A stretch of DNA of 64,000 nucleotides, taken from Agapanthus africanus (Eukaryota; Streptophyta; Magnoliopsida; Asparagales; Amaryllidaceae). The notes below the pieces were generated by a model that was not told the DNA's origin, did no database searches, and saw only the letters and a program-made list of their open reading frames with translations. Shown in pieces: positions 1-11,450 of this stretch (positions are counted from its first letter, which is position 1; each line of letters starts with the position of its first letter). A program made the translations under genes and the position numbers. Where the stretch lies: positions 629,416,189 to 629,480,188 of the forward strand of contig CM057338.1 in assembly GCA_030015575.1 (NCBI GenBank), given 5' to 3'.

Positions 1-125
1 TCCAGATTCCCTCGCAAAATTCACACACAAATCGTTAAATATGCAATTTGCAGTTTTGTTTTAATAATGATATGACTCGTCTAAGAATTCAACACAAATA
101 GTAAAAATAAAAAATTACACACGTA

Positions 126-143
126 TCCCCGGCAACGGCGCCA
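126..143 (-). other. Primer-binding site, tRNA-Arg type
   Basis: The minus strand reads TGGCGCCGTTGCCGGGGA. This is the minus-strand DNA priming site of Tat/Ogre-like gypsy elements and fixes the orientation of the element on the left edge. Confidence 0.7.
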
Positions 144-152
144 TTTGATTGA

Positions 153-1514
153 TGTGTAAAAGTTGTGTTTGTATGTAGTTTAACCGCAATCAATACCGGT
201 GTCGCACGTAGCTAGACCGAGATGAGTACGGGTCGTCCTCAGGGAAATGTGGAACCTTTTACTTTTACTTTAGATGTGTTGAGAAAGAGTGGAGGGATAA
301 AGAATTTTATAGAATGGTTTCTAGATCTACGTTAAACAAGAATGTAAAATATAGATCTAGATTATTTTAAAGATGTAGTTAATATTAATAAGAGGGCTTG
401 TAGGGTTCGTTAGGATTTAGTAGTTATGGACGATTAATTAAAAGTTACCATGTTTATCCATTAATAGATTTAGAACTAGAACGACGGCGATGCGTGTAGA
501 TTAGGGTTTCTGGAGGGAAAAGGAATCCCACTCTTAACCCTTGTCTCGACACGGAACTCCGTTCATATCTAGCCTTTACCAAAGCAATCATTAATCCAAT
601 CTCTAATCGCGGTCGGAACTAGCAAAGAATTGCTAGCGCGTCCGATTAGGATGTTAATGATTCTTTTGATAAAGTTCCTAAACTTTATAGGACTTAAAAA
701 AGGTTTAGTTGTTTTCATCGTCCATTAGCCTACCCTAATCCTACGAACCCTAACAAGCGGAGAATTACTCGCGCATGTTGGGAGAAGAAGATGAAAAGAC
801 AGAGAGGGAAAACATAATGTAAAATGCAAAAACAATTAAATAAAAATAACTACCTTTATTAATCGACTTGAACAAACTACACTTTAATCCGTAGAAAATG
901 ATTACAAATTAGTTGCTTCTCGATCTTTCCTAAGGAGGTAGTCGAACAGTCGATGATCAGCCTGGATGCGTGAGCGTCTGGAGCTTCGTGATCTCTTCGG
1001 CTTGATGATTTTTCCAAGAGGCTCTCGGTGCCTTTTTATAGTGCTAAAGCCAGAATACAAGCTTCTAAAATATGATTTAAGCAGAAAAGATTTTCCCTAA
1101 AAATCCTCAACTCCCAAATCTTCTTAACCGCGGTGGATCCGCGGCATAAAGGGGTTAATGCCGCGGATCCGCGGCCTTCTCATCTCCGCCGTTGATCAAT
1201 TTTCAGGAGCTGTCTCTATGTGACATTTGGCGATCCTTGGTACCTTTAGAATTTGGAAATCTTTTCGTGGTTGCTTCCAGACTTGGTCTCCAAGTTTTGC
1301 TTCTTAATTAGGCAAATCTTCTTCAACAACTTGATTTGCTTGATTCTAGTCTTTGAAAAATTCTGCACACTTGGAAATCTTTTGCACAACAACTCAAATA
1401 ATATTTAGTAGACTTTGTTCTACTAGGATTTGGTCAATGAATTTATTTGCATACATTTTCCTACCAAACGATAATTAAAATATATTAACACATGGAAAAT
1501 AATGTTTTTACACA
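153..1514 (-). repeat. 5' LTR of the gypsy element
   Basis: The proposed LTR of about 1.36 kb is bounded by TGTGTAAAA at 153-161 and its exact inverse TTTTACACA at 1506-1514, giving TG...CA ends. Its element-proximal end is 9 bases from the primer-binding site, which is normal spacing. The outer boundary at 1514 is less certain because the partner LTR is outside the window and a looser inverted repeat (1453-1466 with 1568-1582) straddles it. Confidence 0.5.
1135..1170. repeat. GC-rich palindromic hairpin in the gypsy LTR
   Basis: GGATCCGCGGCAT (1135-1147) and ATGCCGCGGATCC (1158-1170) form a perfect 13-bp stem with a 10-base loop. The word resembles the GC hairpins near the primer sites of the copia elements in this window. 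Confidence 0.7.
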
Positions 1515-1871
1515 TAAACCCTCATATGTATAATATATTATATTAAAGTCCTTTTTTAATATGAAAATGGTAGGAAAAATGTAATAACAAATGTGCAGTT
1601 TTATCAACTGAACATGGATCATCCTGGACAAAGAAGGTTGCTAGCGATCCGTTCCAAACTCTTAAAGGTCCAAGAAGTTACCAAGGGAGGTCTACAAAGG
1701 TTGTAATCTCTTCACTTAGTGATAGTTTTTTCAAAGTATATGATACTTTTCTTGTTACCCTAATTATTCTAGTTATGATTCATGGTATGTTTGCTTTGCA
1801 CCTCTCTAAAATTTTAAGATGGCATGTGTGATGCTTCTATACAGTAGACTAAGTGCAAGGGAAACCTAACA
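1515..1871 (+). repeat. 3' part of the 5' LTR of element C
   Basis: The segment ends ...AAACCTAACA directly before the primer site. It aligns loosely with the last 350 bp of family B LTRs (shared layout of a TCTACAAAGGTTGTA block, then a GGCATGTGTGATGC block near the end). The front of the LTR was separated by the gypsy insertion and is outside the window. Confidence 0.7.
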
Positions 1872-1872
1872 G

Positions 1873-1886
1873 TGGTATCAGAGCTT
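1873..1886 (+). other. Primer-binding site of element C
   Basis: TGGTATCAGAGCTT, complementary to the 3' end of initiator tRNA-Met, one base after the LTR end. It sets the start of the internal region. Confidence 0.9.
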
Positions 1887-3776
1887 AACTAGAATTTTAG
1901 ACACGTTGTTAATACAATTACGAAAACGAAATCGACTCCGAAAATACGATATTTTGAAACCCTAATTTGCTCTCTGGAATTTTTTTCAAAAGACGTTGAA
2001 AAATTATTTAAACAGCTGCAGAAGCTTGCATGTGATGTAAATAGAACATAGGTTGAAAACGAAACCCTCTGCTCGGATTTGACCTGAGAAGAATGCCCTC
2101 CTGGCCGGCGAGCTCGGCCCCCTCTCTCCCTTTTGTCTCATTTTCACACCGTGCTTTTATCTGCATATTTTGGGGTTTCAGGTATTGTTTACTTAGCCCA
2201 GTTTTTCATGTGATGATTGTTTTGATCTGAGGCTAATTCGTAGTGTTTCGTAGTCGTATATTTTAACACTGTATTGGTAACCTTGATAATGTTTAACAGT
2301 TCGAACGAACTTCAAAACCCCACATCTTGACCCCGCTGAAATTTCCAAGTGTTGTAATTTTCCTAAGTTAAACTTCATATTCAATAGTCGCGCAAGTATC
2401 CTATGGACCCTCTAGAAGAACATAATAACCTTAACTCGATTCTATGCCCACGGAACCGCGATCGAACCTTAGGGCTTGCCGTAGTTCCGTGGTGTCATAG
2501 GTGAGGCGTTGGTTAACTCCTTCTACGGCTGGACCATAGACACTGTGGCGCGTTTTTGAGTATTTGTAACTTTGCTCAGGTGTTGAGCTCTCGGGGTAAT
2601 TTGTGAGTGTATGTTGATTCAATCGAAACGTTAAACATCGTCTTGATATATATGAATGTGATACAATTGTGGAATTCACCTTGTTAAGCAAGAAATCCGT
2701 AATATGTGATGTTTCGGGTTTACGATGTCTAAGGTGATTGTGGATTCCAAATGTTGTGGTTTTTCACTTTTCTTTTATGCGACCGTAAGTGTAGTATGTG
2801 ATGTATCGCCGGCTTCGTTGCTATACATCAACGACAATCGGGATACGCATACTTGCTTACGTTGATGATATGAGATATTATGTGTTGCTGTGATATGTTA
2901 TATTGGATCGTCGTGTTTTGAATAGCCGGGTTTTTTTTATGTGAGATGAGTTTTTTTTTTCCATTCATGTAAAATTCATTGTTTGTAATATTCTTTTATT
3001 GGGGCACTTCCGGGTTGAGGATGATGTCACCATTGTATATTATATACTTTTCCGCATTAGGATAGACCCAAGGTGGAGAGCATAAGTAGCCGGGTTCTAG
3101 GGTCCAGTAGGAGGCCATCTCGAGGAGTCGAGACCGGGTCACCTAACCCTAGAATTATTGGGGTTGCTTGCCGCTCTTGTAGGGGTCTAGGGATGTGGGT
3201 TTGGGTATTCATCACGACCGTGGAATCCGTGTTTTATACAGGCTCACAATAAAACACGGACCTCCTAGTATATCCAATATTTCATATGTTTCTTCTTCTG
3301 CTGATATACTGTGATGGGATCATTTTATATGCGTGAGACAAATGCTTTATTATTATATATGAGATATATAGTAGACGTTGCTTATGTTTTGCACCCGCGC
3401 TAGTCCCGTCTCGGTATGCCGTTAGTTAAGTAACCTAACGGTGCATAACGGGACACAGTGGCGAATGCGGATGGCATAAGCGTACGTTGTATTTTCGTTT
3501 CTTCTGTGATGCTTAGGAAGCTTAAATGATGGGATTCATTAATGAGATTAATGAAAGAAAAAAGAAACCTAAAAGATGTTGTAGAATTAAATTTATAAAA
3601 AGGGTAGCTCAAGTTTTGCTTTGCATAGTGGTATTCCTTATAGAATATCCAATACCTTATTCGATAAGGAAAGAGCCGAGATCCCTTCACTGGGAGTGAC
3701 CTCTTTAGCGAAACTAGCAGATGCTACAACTCACTCGGTTTTGTTTACGATTGCTTCTATAGTTCTTGCTTTGCAC
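1887..3776 (+). other. Non-coding structured leader of element C, part 1
   Basis: No reading frame here resembles Gag. The stretch holds strong inverted repeats that would fold in RNA. CTATG/CATAG (2442-2446/2496-2500) encloses CCACGGAA/TTCCGTGG (2448-2455/2485-2492). A composite stem has AAGTAGCC/GGTTGCTT (3084-3091/3162-3169), TTCTAGGG/CCCTAGAA (3095-3102/3147-3154) and TCTCGA/TCGAGA (3118-3123/3128-3133). A 12-bp stem lies at 3226-3237/3249-3260 with GGCTC in the loop. CCGTTAG/CTAACGG is at 3419-3425/3435-3441. Other elements have different arms at the same places that still pair. The A1 insertion at 3777 interrupts the second copy of a duplicated module; the leader resumes at 24128. Confidence 0.65.
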
Positions 3777-5836
3777 TGTTAGAGATAGTGCCCTCAGAGT
3801 CAATTATTGGATCACAGGCACGTGATTGCAATGATTGGGGGGAGGACCTATCCTAGTAGGACAGTCATACTCGAGATGATAGTATGCTATCTGGTTTATC
3901 TTTATCATCGTGTACTGCTTTAGGTGACCTTACGAGTCGCTATTACACGTTGATAGAGCCCCTAGGATTCTTGCTTGACTACCAGCAGTATGAGGGCGAT
4001 CATATAAGTGAGAGCTGGAGTCTATAAGCACATCCTTAAAAGGTCCCTAGTCGTAGGAGTTTCGAGACAGGGCATTGATACTCCGGAGTAGAATAGTTAT
4101 ACAGTCGAGACCCCGACGAGGGGCGGTGGCCGGTCTCACAAGCCACTGGTGTCAGTTGGTTCACCTAAGATGTATACAGGTGCTCATTGGGCTATGAGTA
4201 CACCGGACAGGACTCGCCGGGAACCTGCTAGTTGGGATTATACCAGAAGTCAGATAGCAGTTCCCAGGTGACATGTGTGCAGGTTAGTCATCGACCTGAA
4301 ATCGTCATTTGTCTTGTGTGAGTTCCCACTGTGCTTTGATTACTACCCTACCACGGCTCAAAAGAGTCGTGCAAACAGGTTTTAGGTGGGTACAGTCCCG
4401 AGCCACATGGAGGCAGTGAGCAGATCTTCAGGGGTTCGTCTCTCCCGGTATTGGGGGTGAGGTCGCGCTGTGTCTAGGAGAGCCAGTACTTGAAAAGTCC
4501 TTGGCCAAGGCAGGAGATTTGCTGGTAGGTATTCCAGTAGTATCTCAGGGTGTTCTGGGCTATACTCCGACACGACTTGTACCGCTATTGGGGGTCTGAC
4601 TTTTACCAACCCCCTAGGCCCTCCATGCGATGCTCATAGACGAACGGACCGGACTGTACGGATATTGTCACTGACAGGCTCAGTAGGGTGTCAGGATGAG
4701 TTCGCTCATCGACGTCCATTTTGGTCAATACCTGGTAGCCCGTTACGTATTGGCTTATACCTCTGACGTGCTAGTGGTTAAATCCACAGCCATAGTATTG
4801 ACGAGTCTTTAGAGTCCACTACACAGACAGTTACTCAAGTTTCGGGCGAAACGCTGTAGAGGCCGTATGGAGATATAGCAGGGTTCGATCAGATACGTGC
4901 GGTATTGCACGGATCGTGATTGGACGGTTTTTACTAGCCGGCTTTGTCTTAAGCCGGATCCTAGTATTAGATAGTGTAGTTTTGTCTCTTTGTATTTGTG
5001 TTCAGTGGGAATACAAATGCATGCATGTATTTGCAGTAGTGGGGTTTTCCTGTAATTTATTACGGGATCAGTTTTCTGAAGTTGCCAGCTTGCATTCCGT
5101 TCCGGCCGGTTTTTCTTTGTTCCTTCACGGCCGGACTTTTCGTTGGAGGGGGTTAATTGCATGTTTGCAATTAACTTATTTGTGAGGGGCTTTCTTGCAT
5201 TTGTGGCTATATGATGAGACTAGCATCATGATGAGATTCTTTTATGGTCTTTTCCTTGGCTTTTCTTGTGATGGTTTTGTGAAAGGATTTGGATGAGAAA
5301 TGAGTGTGACCTTTTGATAATTATCTCCACCATGGAGGATGAAGGGCCTGCCACACCATGGAGAGTGGGTGAGGATCATTTTGTGAGGGGTGAAAAATCA
5401 TTCTCATTCTCATGTTGCATCAAATTCCATAGCCATCTCCAAAGTTCATTCACTTCCTCTACATCCATGGCAACTTCCATATACCCTAAAGAGACAACCT
5501 ACTACTCTAGTCTACAGCAAACCTTGGACGCGTCGGCTAGCCAACTTCGCGCCCGAGTTGCCTCGGTCAAGTGGTGGGAGCCCATAAAAGATTCCGGCTA
5601 CGTGGTGCTCTTTCCGACGAGGAGGTGATGGACGGAGTTTCCGCGGGAGACGAAGACCGAAGGACACGGATCGCTTGGTATACTTCTCTACCCATCTTGT
5701 ATTTTGCTAGTAGCTAGGTTAATGGCCCGATCCGGGTGAAAAGTGCGCGGTGGTGCCGGTTCAATAGTTTTTGAAAGTTTTTGTTTCCGCGTTTCCGGCG
5801 TCGGATCGACGGCCGTGGCGCCGCCGCGGACTTACA
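3777..5836 (+). repeat. 5' LTR of A1
   Basis: 2060 bp, from TGTTAGAGATAGTGCCCTC to ...GCGGACTTACA, followed by the primer site. Family A LTRs in this window start TGTTGGAGATAGTGCCC and end CTTACA. Unlike A2 and A3 it has one copy (from 4864) of the 78-bp block that is doubled in those LTRs. Confidence 0.92.
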
Positions 5837-5837
5837 A

Positions 5838-5850
5838 TGGTATCAGAGCC
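5838..5850 (+). other. Primer-binding site of A1
   Basis: TGGTATCAGAGCC, initiator tRNA-Met type, one base after the LTR. Confidence 0.92.
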
Positions 5851-6052
5851 ATGCCATTAACCATGCCTAGCTTGCTCTTGTATGTTTAGAACTCGATCGA
5901 ACAAAAATTCCCAAAAACCGTATTTTCAATGCACATGTGTTCTCTGTCGAAAATTTTTTGGCTCCAAAAATTTTTCAGGTTGTCTCAGAATACTGTGCAT
6001 GGATATAGAAGCAATCTGTGAAAATTTGGTGGCGCGATCTCTCCAAACCGCC

Positions 6053-6093
6053 GCGGAACCGCGGCCAAACCCATGCTTGGGCCGCGGTTCCGC
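6053..6093 (+). other. GC-rich hairpin downstream of the A1 primer site
   Basis: GCGGAACCGCGGCC (6053-6066) pairs perfectly with GGCCGCGGTTCCGC (6080-6093), with a 13-base loop. Hairpins at the same place, about 200 nt after the primer site, occur in B1, A3, F and B2 with different arm sequences. It is a candidate dimerisation or packaging signal. Confidence 0.6.
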
Positions 6094-7630
6094 CGCGCTT
6101 TTGATTGATCACTTGATCAAAATTTTGCAGATTGCTCCTGAGTTGGAAATAGGGGTTTTGGGATATTCTTTTTGGGCCCAGATTTTCTGTAAGTGCTACA
6201 GTATTGCTTGAGGGCCCACTTGATAAATTTGTTCGATCGGATATTTTAAACATGCTAGTTCACAGTATTTACATTATATCTGCGACCGTGAATGTCACTC
6301 GATCGGTAAATCCAGTCTATCTGCTATAGCCCTTTTAGACGGATTTGCGAATGTGACATTCATGTTGATGTTCTGTGTTGTGCTGTGTTGTTGCGGATCG
6401 GTCGTGGGGGATAGCATGGATGCAATGTTAGTACAGTTTTGTTTTATATGTACATTTGATATTGCGGGACGAGCGTCCGACATGTGGACTGCCGTCACTG
6501 CCTGTTTGTATTATTTTTTGGGGCACGACCAGGTTGCGGTCGATGTACCCGTTGTATGTATATTTTACTTTCTGTACTAGGATTACCCCGTCGAGGGGTG
6601 CACGGATAGCCGGGTTCTAGAGGGCAACAAGCCCGCATCTCATGGCGTTGAGACGGAGGGGGCTTTACTCTAGAATTGGCGGGCTATTCGCCGCACTCGT
6701 AGGTGGTATAGGTTTGACCCAGGAGGGGTGCCCAAGTTACCGGATTCCATGAAGTGCTGGGTGGTCCATTCACGTTGCTGAAGGGGGCTGCCTCGCTTCA
6801 GGTTTTGGCGGGTAACTTGCCACGCCCATAGGAGTCTAGGATTTCATTGCACAGGCTATCCACACGACCAGGGGAACGTCGGGTTTCAGTGGCGGCTCTA
6901 TGAAACCCGGGGATCCCAGATATCTGTATTTTACTGTGATGCTGTACATTTATGAGATGTTGGTTTTTATCACGCCTTGAGCGAAAATTATATATTATAT
7001 ATACTAGTAGATGTTGTATATGTTTTGCATCCGCGCTCGTCCAGTCCCCGCTCTGTCGTTAGTTAGCTAACCTAACGGGTGATGACGGGACCCAGTGGCG
7101 AATGCGGATGGCATATACGTACGTCAGTATATTTTCGTTCTTTTGTGGTGTGATCAATTGATGGGACTGCGTTGATTCGGATCAATGCAAGATAAACAAA
7201 CCTATTTTGATGTTGTTGGAACACTTTTTCAAAAAAGCTGTTATTGCAAGGACGTTCACTTTTGTTTTGCATTGTGGTATTCAGTTGGAATATCCTGCTC
7301 CTCAGTCGACGAGGCAAGGGCCGAGATCCCTTCACCCTGAGTGACCCCTTGGACAGAAGTTTGCGTCAGGGCAATAACTTCATTATAGCCGATTACTTTT
7401 GCTTTGCATCGTGGTATTCAGTTGGAATATCCTGCACCTCATTCTACGGGGAAAGAGCCGAGATCCCTTCACCGGGAGTGACCTCTTTAGCAAAGGTTTT
7501 CGTCACTATATTTTTACAAAGCTATCCGTTCCTTCAATGATATCAAGTTCATTACGTTGAAGGTTTTCGCCAGAAACCATTCGCAGCCCTCCGTCATTTT
7601 AGTTAAATATTCGATAGTATTCAAGATTTG

Positions 7631-7843
7631 TATTTTGACCTCACGCCAAGGCATAGTGTTTGGTAGCTGCCGGGTATTTATCTGTTGCATAGATAGATGC
7701 GTTGGTTTGGGAAAGTCGTACTACTATTTTGGCCTACGTCAAGGGTATGTACGGGTGGGTTCAAATTAACCTGGACAATGACGGGTAGAACTTGACATGT
7801 GACTTATGATATTTTGACCTCACGCCAAGGTCATAAGAGCATG
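7631..7843 (+). other. Three-hairpin domain of A1
   Basis: Three copies of an apical sequence, TTGACCTCACGCCAAGG (from 7635), TTGGCCTACGTCAAGG (from 7729) and TTGACCTCACGCCAAGG (from 7814), all preceded by ATT rather than the TTTG of most other elements. Lower stems include CGTA/TACG with TAC/GTA for copy 2 (7717-7753), and CTTATGA/TCATAAG inside CATG/CATG for copy 3 (7796-7843). The left arm of copy 1 has decayed. Confidence 0.6.
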
Positions 7844-8138
7844 GGGCAAAAATCCACATCGGGAGTTTCAAAAGAACTGAAACTTGCCAGATATGTGCAT
7901 ACCTTCTAGAGTGTGATAACGTGAGCGGATTCCGTCACGTTATCATGCGATGATAGTTGGATCCCGATTCCCATGATGAGTTGGTTTACTCCTCGGATGA
8001 TCCCGGCTAATTCTTCTTTCAGGTTTGGGGAAGAATTTGACGTTACAGTGGGAGGTTTCCAGATTAGATAAAGTGATAACCATTCTGATCTAGGTTAGAG
8101 TGCACGCTGAGTGTTTCTTTTCTCTTTCTCTTTGGCAG

Positions 8139-11100
8139 GGACCATTGACCCGACCCTTGACTATGACTCAGTGACCAAGTTGACCGAACCTTCTTAACAT
8201 TGGCTTTTGGATTGTCAGAGTTGCAAACCTCATTGCCACTCCTACTTTTACCCTTTTCTCCAGGACACCCCGTATTACTGCGAACGTCCACTTCCATTAG
8301 ACAAAACCATCGTATGGTTATATACAAACTCGAAGGAATTCGAGGATGGTTTCCGGTTCTGGAGAAAACGAATAGGACTATTCAGTTGTCTTTTCCTTTT
8401 TCCTTCTCTCAGGTTGCGAGTACTCCTTGGTTTAGGAGATAGTACACCTATTACGCAAATTGGATAGTCTTCTTCCAAACCTAAGGCTGGTGCCGAACGG
8501 TAGGGAATGAAGAAAACCAATTAGCCTAAACGGTGTACAGAAGGTATTAAGTTAAGACAAAGCAAGGGATTAGTAAGAGGGCAAAGTATATTGCGACTGC
8601 TATTCACGACCAAACCAAGTATTTCTTCGCCAATCCTAAATCACCTTTGTATTTCTCCAGGACATTCTGTATCACTACGAAGATCCCAAGTTTATTGGAT
8701 AATCCATCGTATGGTTATATACGAACTCGAAAGGAACTTGTTCCAGTTCGGGGATGGATCCTGGTTTAGGAAAAATAGGAATTAAGTTCATTCGGTTGTC
8801 TTTTATCCTCACCTTCTCTCGCATTGCGAGTGCTCCTAGGATTAGGACAGTACACACATTATGCTTATTGGATAGTCTTCTTCCAAACCATAGGCTGGTG
8901 CCGAACGGTAGGGAAGGAAGAAAACCATTTGGCCTAAAGGGGTGTACAGAAGGTAATGACTAAAGACATATAAAGGGATTTGGAGAGATGGCAAAGAATT
9001 ATACGGTTATAGTTGTGAATCTGGATAATGGAAGAGGCATTACTAGGAATACCAGGATACCCCATCGAAACATTTCAATGTTTCAGTTTCACTGTGTACT
9101 GTTAAAAGAAAACTGATTTCCCAATTAGACACTTGCTCCAGGGTATGTATTTACCAGGTTGGATTCTCACATCTGTATGGTTTTACAGATGATGAGTAGG
9201 AGTAAGTTATTGGGAATTAGGTGATCATCCTCATTATATCGGAATTCGTTGTAATTGGTGATATTTGAGGATGTCACCTGGGTTGTTTGCCGGTCGGCAA
9301 ATATTTGGTTTTGAATATCCGTTGTTATGCACCAATTTCAAATTGATATATATGTATGTCTATTTTTATAGAGTGAGATATACCTTTTTGAAATTATGTC
9401 TATGACATTTACCTATATCAGTGGATGGTTAGGTAAGGAGCATTGAACAGCGGTGTAATTCTTCATAACCATGGTACAGTTTTCAACCTACGACATACAG
9501 GGAATGAGTCACTAGACTCAGCGGACTTATACAGAGTATTGTATGTTGTCCAGTGTCCATTAGGACAGAGGGGTTGGTCCTCGTACTATATTCTGTTTAC
9601 TTTTAACTTCTCTAGTTCTTAGACATGTGTTTCGTAGAAACACAGGGTCTAAGTTTTGAGGAGTTATAGGTATAAGAATAAAGTAGAGAACCAGGTATTG
9701 CAAGTATCGGGATTCTTCAAGGTGATCGAAGATGTAGATACTTGTGTATGGTATTCAGTTGATAGTAATGTTTAAGAGAACCAGCTTCTCTTTCAGGTTA
9801 CTCATAATTGGAAGTACTCCTAAGTTGAGTAACGCGGATCGGCCTCCTTCCATTTAGTTGACATGCACTGGAGACAGCTGCATGATTTGAATCTGGTTCA
9901 ATTAAATCAGTGCCTCTGTTTCTATATTGGATATAGAACAGTTCATATCTTGACATTGTTAAGATACGGGGAGTTGTCCGGCTTATGCTTAAAACCAGAC
10001 ACTGGACAACTCAAGGCACGTTTCTGTAATGGCTGTTTGTGGGTTGACCCGGGCTATGACGAGGGTTGACTTTCTACTATCTGGAAGATCAATAGTGATA
10101 TTGTTCTTGACTCGCCACAGTTTTAATAAAAATGGACTTTTTCAGAAAACAGTAGTGGGAGTATGGTAGAACTGGAAGTGATTCCAGAACCGCAAACGAT
10201 TACTGAAGATTTGATAAGAACCTAAAGATTCAATCTGGTTTGACATTCCATTGGCCACTCCGCAGATATGGTGGGTAACCTCAGGCACCCGAGAGGTACT
10301 TCGGTATACTCAAGGACGGTGACAGGGAGGTTCTTGTTTACCCAGACTTGCCATTGCTGTTGTTCCAGACTGTGAGACCCGGCAGGAGGATGAGTATAGT
10401 GTCGTTCTAAACTGGCTTTAGAAGTATACGTCTATATGACTCTGCCAGAGGGTTGTCGTAGTCAGTGGGAGCAGCGGAAGCATTGGTGGATATCAGGCTT
10501 ATGTCTATTTATAGACTAGAGCAGATATAGCGGAGATAAATCATCTATTTCTGATGTGACAGTCATAGGTTTGACTTCATCAGAATAGGGGATGGATCTG
10601 TTAAGAAGGTGGTAGGGTGTGATGTCCGGGTATTTGATGACATACACAGAGTAGGAAGTGATATTCCTATACTACGAACGGTTATACGTTGGTTGTCACA
10701 CAGTAGTTTCTCCATATGGGAATTGGATCTTATATCGTACATTCTGGTCACTAGATCTATAGTTTTAGATCTAGATTTGGGTGGTTTCCCAATCTGGGTA
10801 CTTTGACAGCATTCTATGACTATTTAGAATGGACGACTCCTGGCACGGTAGTGTACCTGCAGGTGATGGAGTCACCCTCTCTAAAGGTGTCTTATAGACT
10901 AAAATAGAAAGGGATGTGCATGATTGGCAGATCACTTGCTTAGGCAATTGAGTCAATCATGAGATGTCAAGTACCACACCAGATGTTGTTCTTGCAGTGG
11001 ATGCAATAAGTTGATATTAATCCAATCCTGGAGAAACAGTCGGAAGCAGTTTTAGAATATAAGTTGATGTTCTAAGGATATGATAACAGCATTCTCCTTC

Positions 11101-11450
11101 GGGAGACAGTTATCATTCCAGGCTTCCAAAGTGACCTGGATGGCAGAGCGGCTGTCAGAGTTATAGTTTTTCGCTCTGACGAAGGGCAGTATTTTCGACA
11201 GATGGTCCAGATGGATACTGAGGGAAGGCATGGCGCAGGACACTGATTAAGTTCAGTTGTCGATACAGTTTAAGAAGTTTGGATTTGGAGTTCATTTATG
11301 AGCTAGGTCCCATCAGACATCCAGACATTCTAAGACAGGTATTGCTCATTTCGGGAGATGGCTTTCTCCGCGAACTTGAGATAGAGAGAGACATAGAAAG
11401 AAACACAATAGCGGATCCACTCACTGAGGCTATTCCTCGAACGCAATAGT
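8139..11450 (+). pseudogene. Degenerate pol relic of A1 (family A)
   Basis: Family B and element C show the coding version of this stretch. In A1 only short islands remain. GAGTTGTCC...CTCAAGGCACG (9971-10020) matches the end of integrase in C (around GCPAY...DKLEARS). Around 10175-10215 it matches the spacer before reverse transcriptase. GCGGATCCACTCACTGAG (11411-11428) is the C-terminal ADPLT motif. Frames are broken by many stops and indels, most shared with A2 and F, so the relic was already dead when the family spread. About 8236-9000 is an imperfect tandem duplication with a 397-bp period. Perfect stems occur within the relic (9618-9624/9647-9653; 9971-9979/10004-10012). Confidence 0.7.
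8236..9000 (+). repeat. 0.4-kb imperfect tandem duplication inside family A
   Basis: Two diverged copies begin near CTCCAGGACA at 8258 and 8655. Both continue through ATCGTATGGTTATATAC, TTGGATAGTCTTCTTCCAAA and GGTGCCGAACGGTAGGGAA. A2 carries the same pair (about 33930 and 34330), so the duplication predates both insertions; in F the second copy is partly deleted. Confidence 0.75.

Larger units (their letters stand above)
1..1514 (-). mobile_element. 5' end of a minus-strand Ty3/gypsy element (Tat/Ogre-like)
   Basis: Read on the minus strand, an LTR (1514 down to 153) is followed by a primer-binding site at 143-126 reading TGGCGCCGTTGCCGGGGA. This is the tRNA-Arg-type site known from plant Ogre/Tat gypsy elements. 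Positions 125-1 are the first bases of its internal region; the rest lies left of the window. The LTR also carries a motif near its end (about 220-245, containing GGGTCGTCCTCAGGGAA) like those in Tat/Ogre LTRs. No coding sequence is visible. The element appears to have landed in the 5' LTR of copia element C. Family assignment rests on the primer site and is inference. Confidence 0.6.
5851..8138 (+). other. Non-coding structured leader of A1
   Basis: No Gag-like frame. Visible stems: TGAATGTCAC/GTGACATTCA around 6290-6365; CGACC/GGTCG at 6526-6530/6538-6542 with loop AGGTTGC; a composite stem with GATAGCC/GGCTATT (6605-6611/6682-6688), TTCTAGAG/CTCTAGAA (6615-6622/6668-6675) and TCTCA/TGAGA (6638-6642/6649-6653); CGGGTTTCA/TGAAACCCG (6880-6888/6901-6909) with GGCTC in the loop. 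A module containing GATCCCTTCACC is present twice, 137 bp apart (7325 and 7462). Then come the three-hairpin domain and a fourth hairpin, GATAACGTGA/TCACGTTATC (7915-7924/7935-7944). Confidence 0.65.

Noticed and set aside
5838..5850. tRNA gene at the TGGTATCAGAGCC sites
   Set aside because: Only 13 bases match the tRNA-Met 3' end and they always follow an LTR; these are primer-binding sites.
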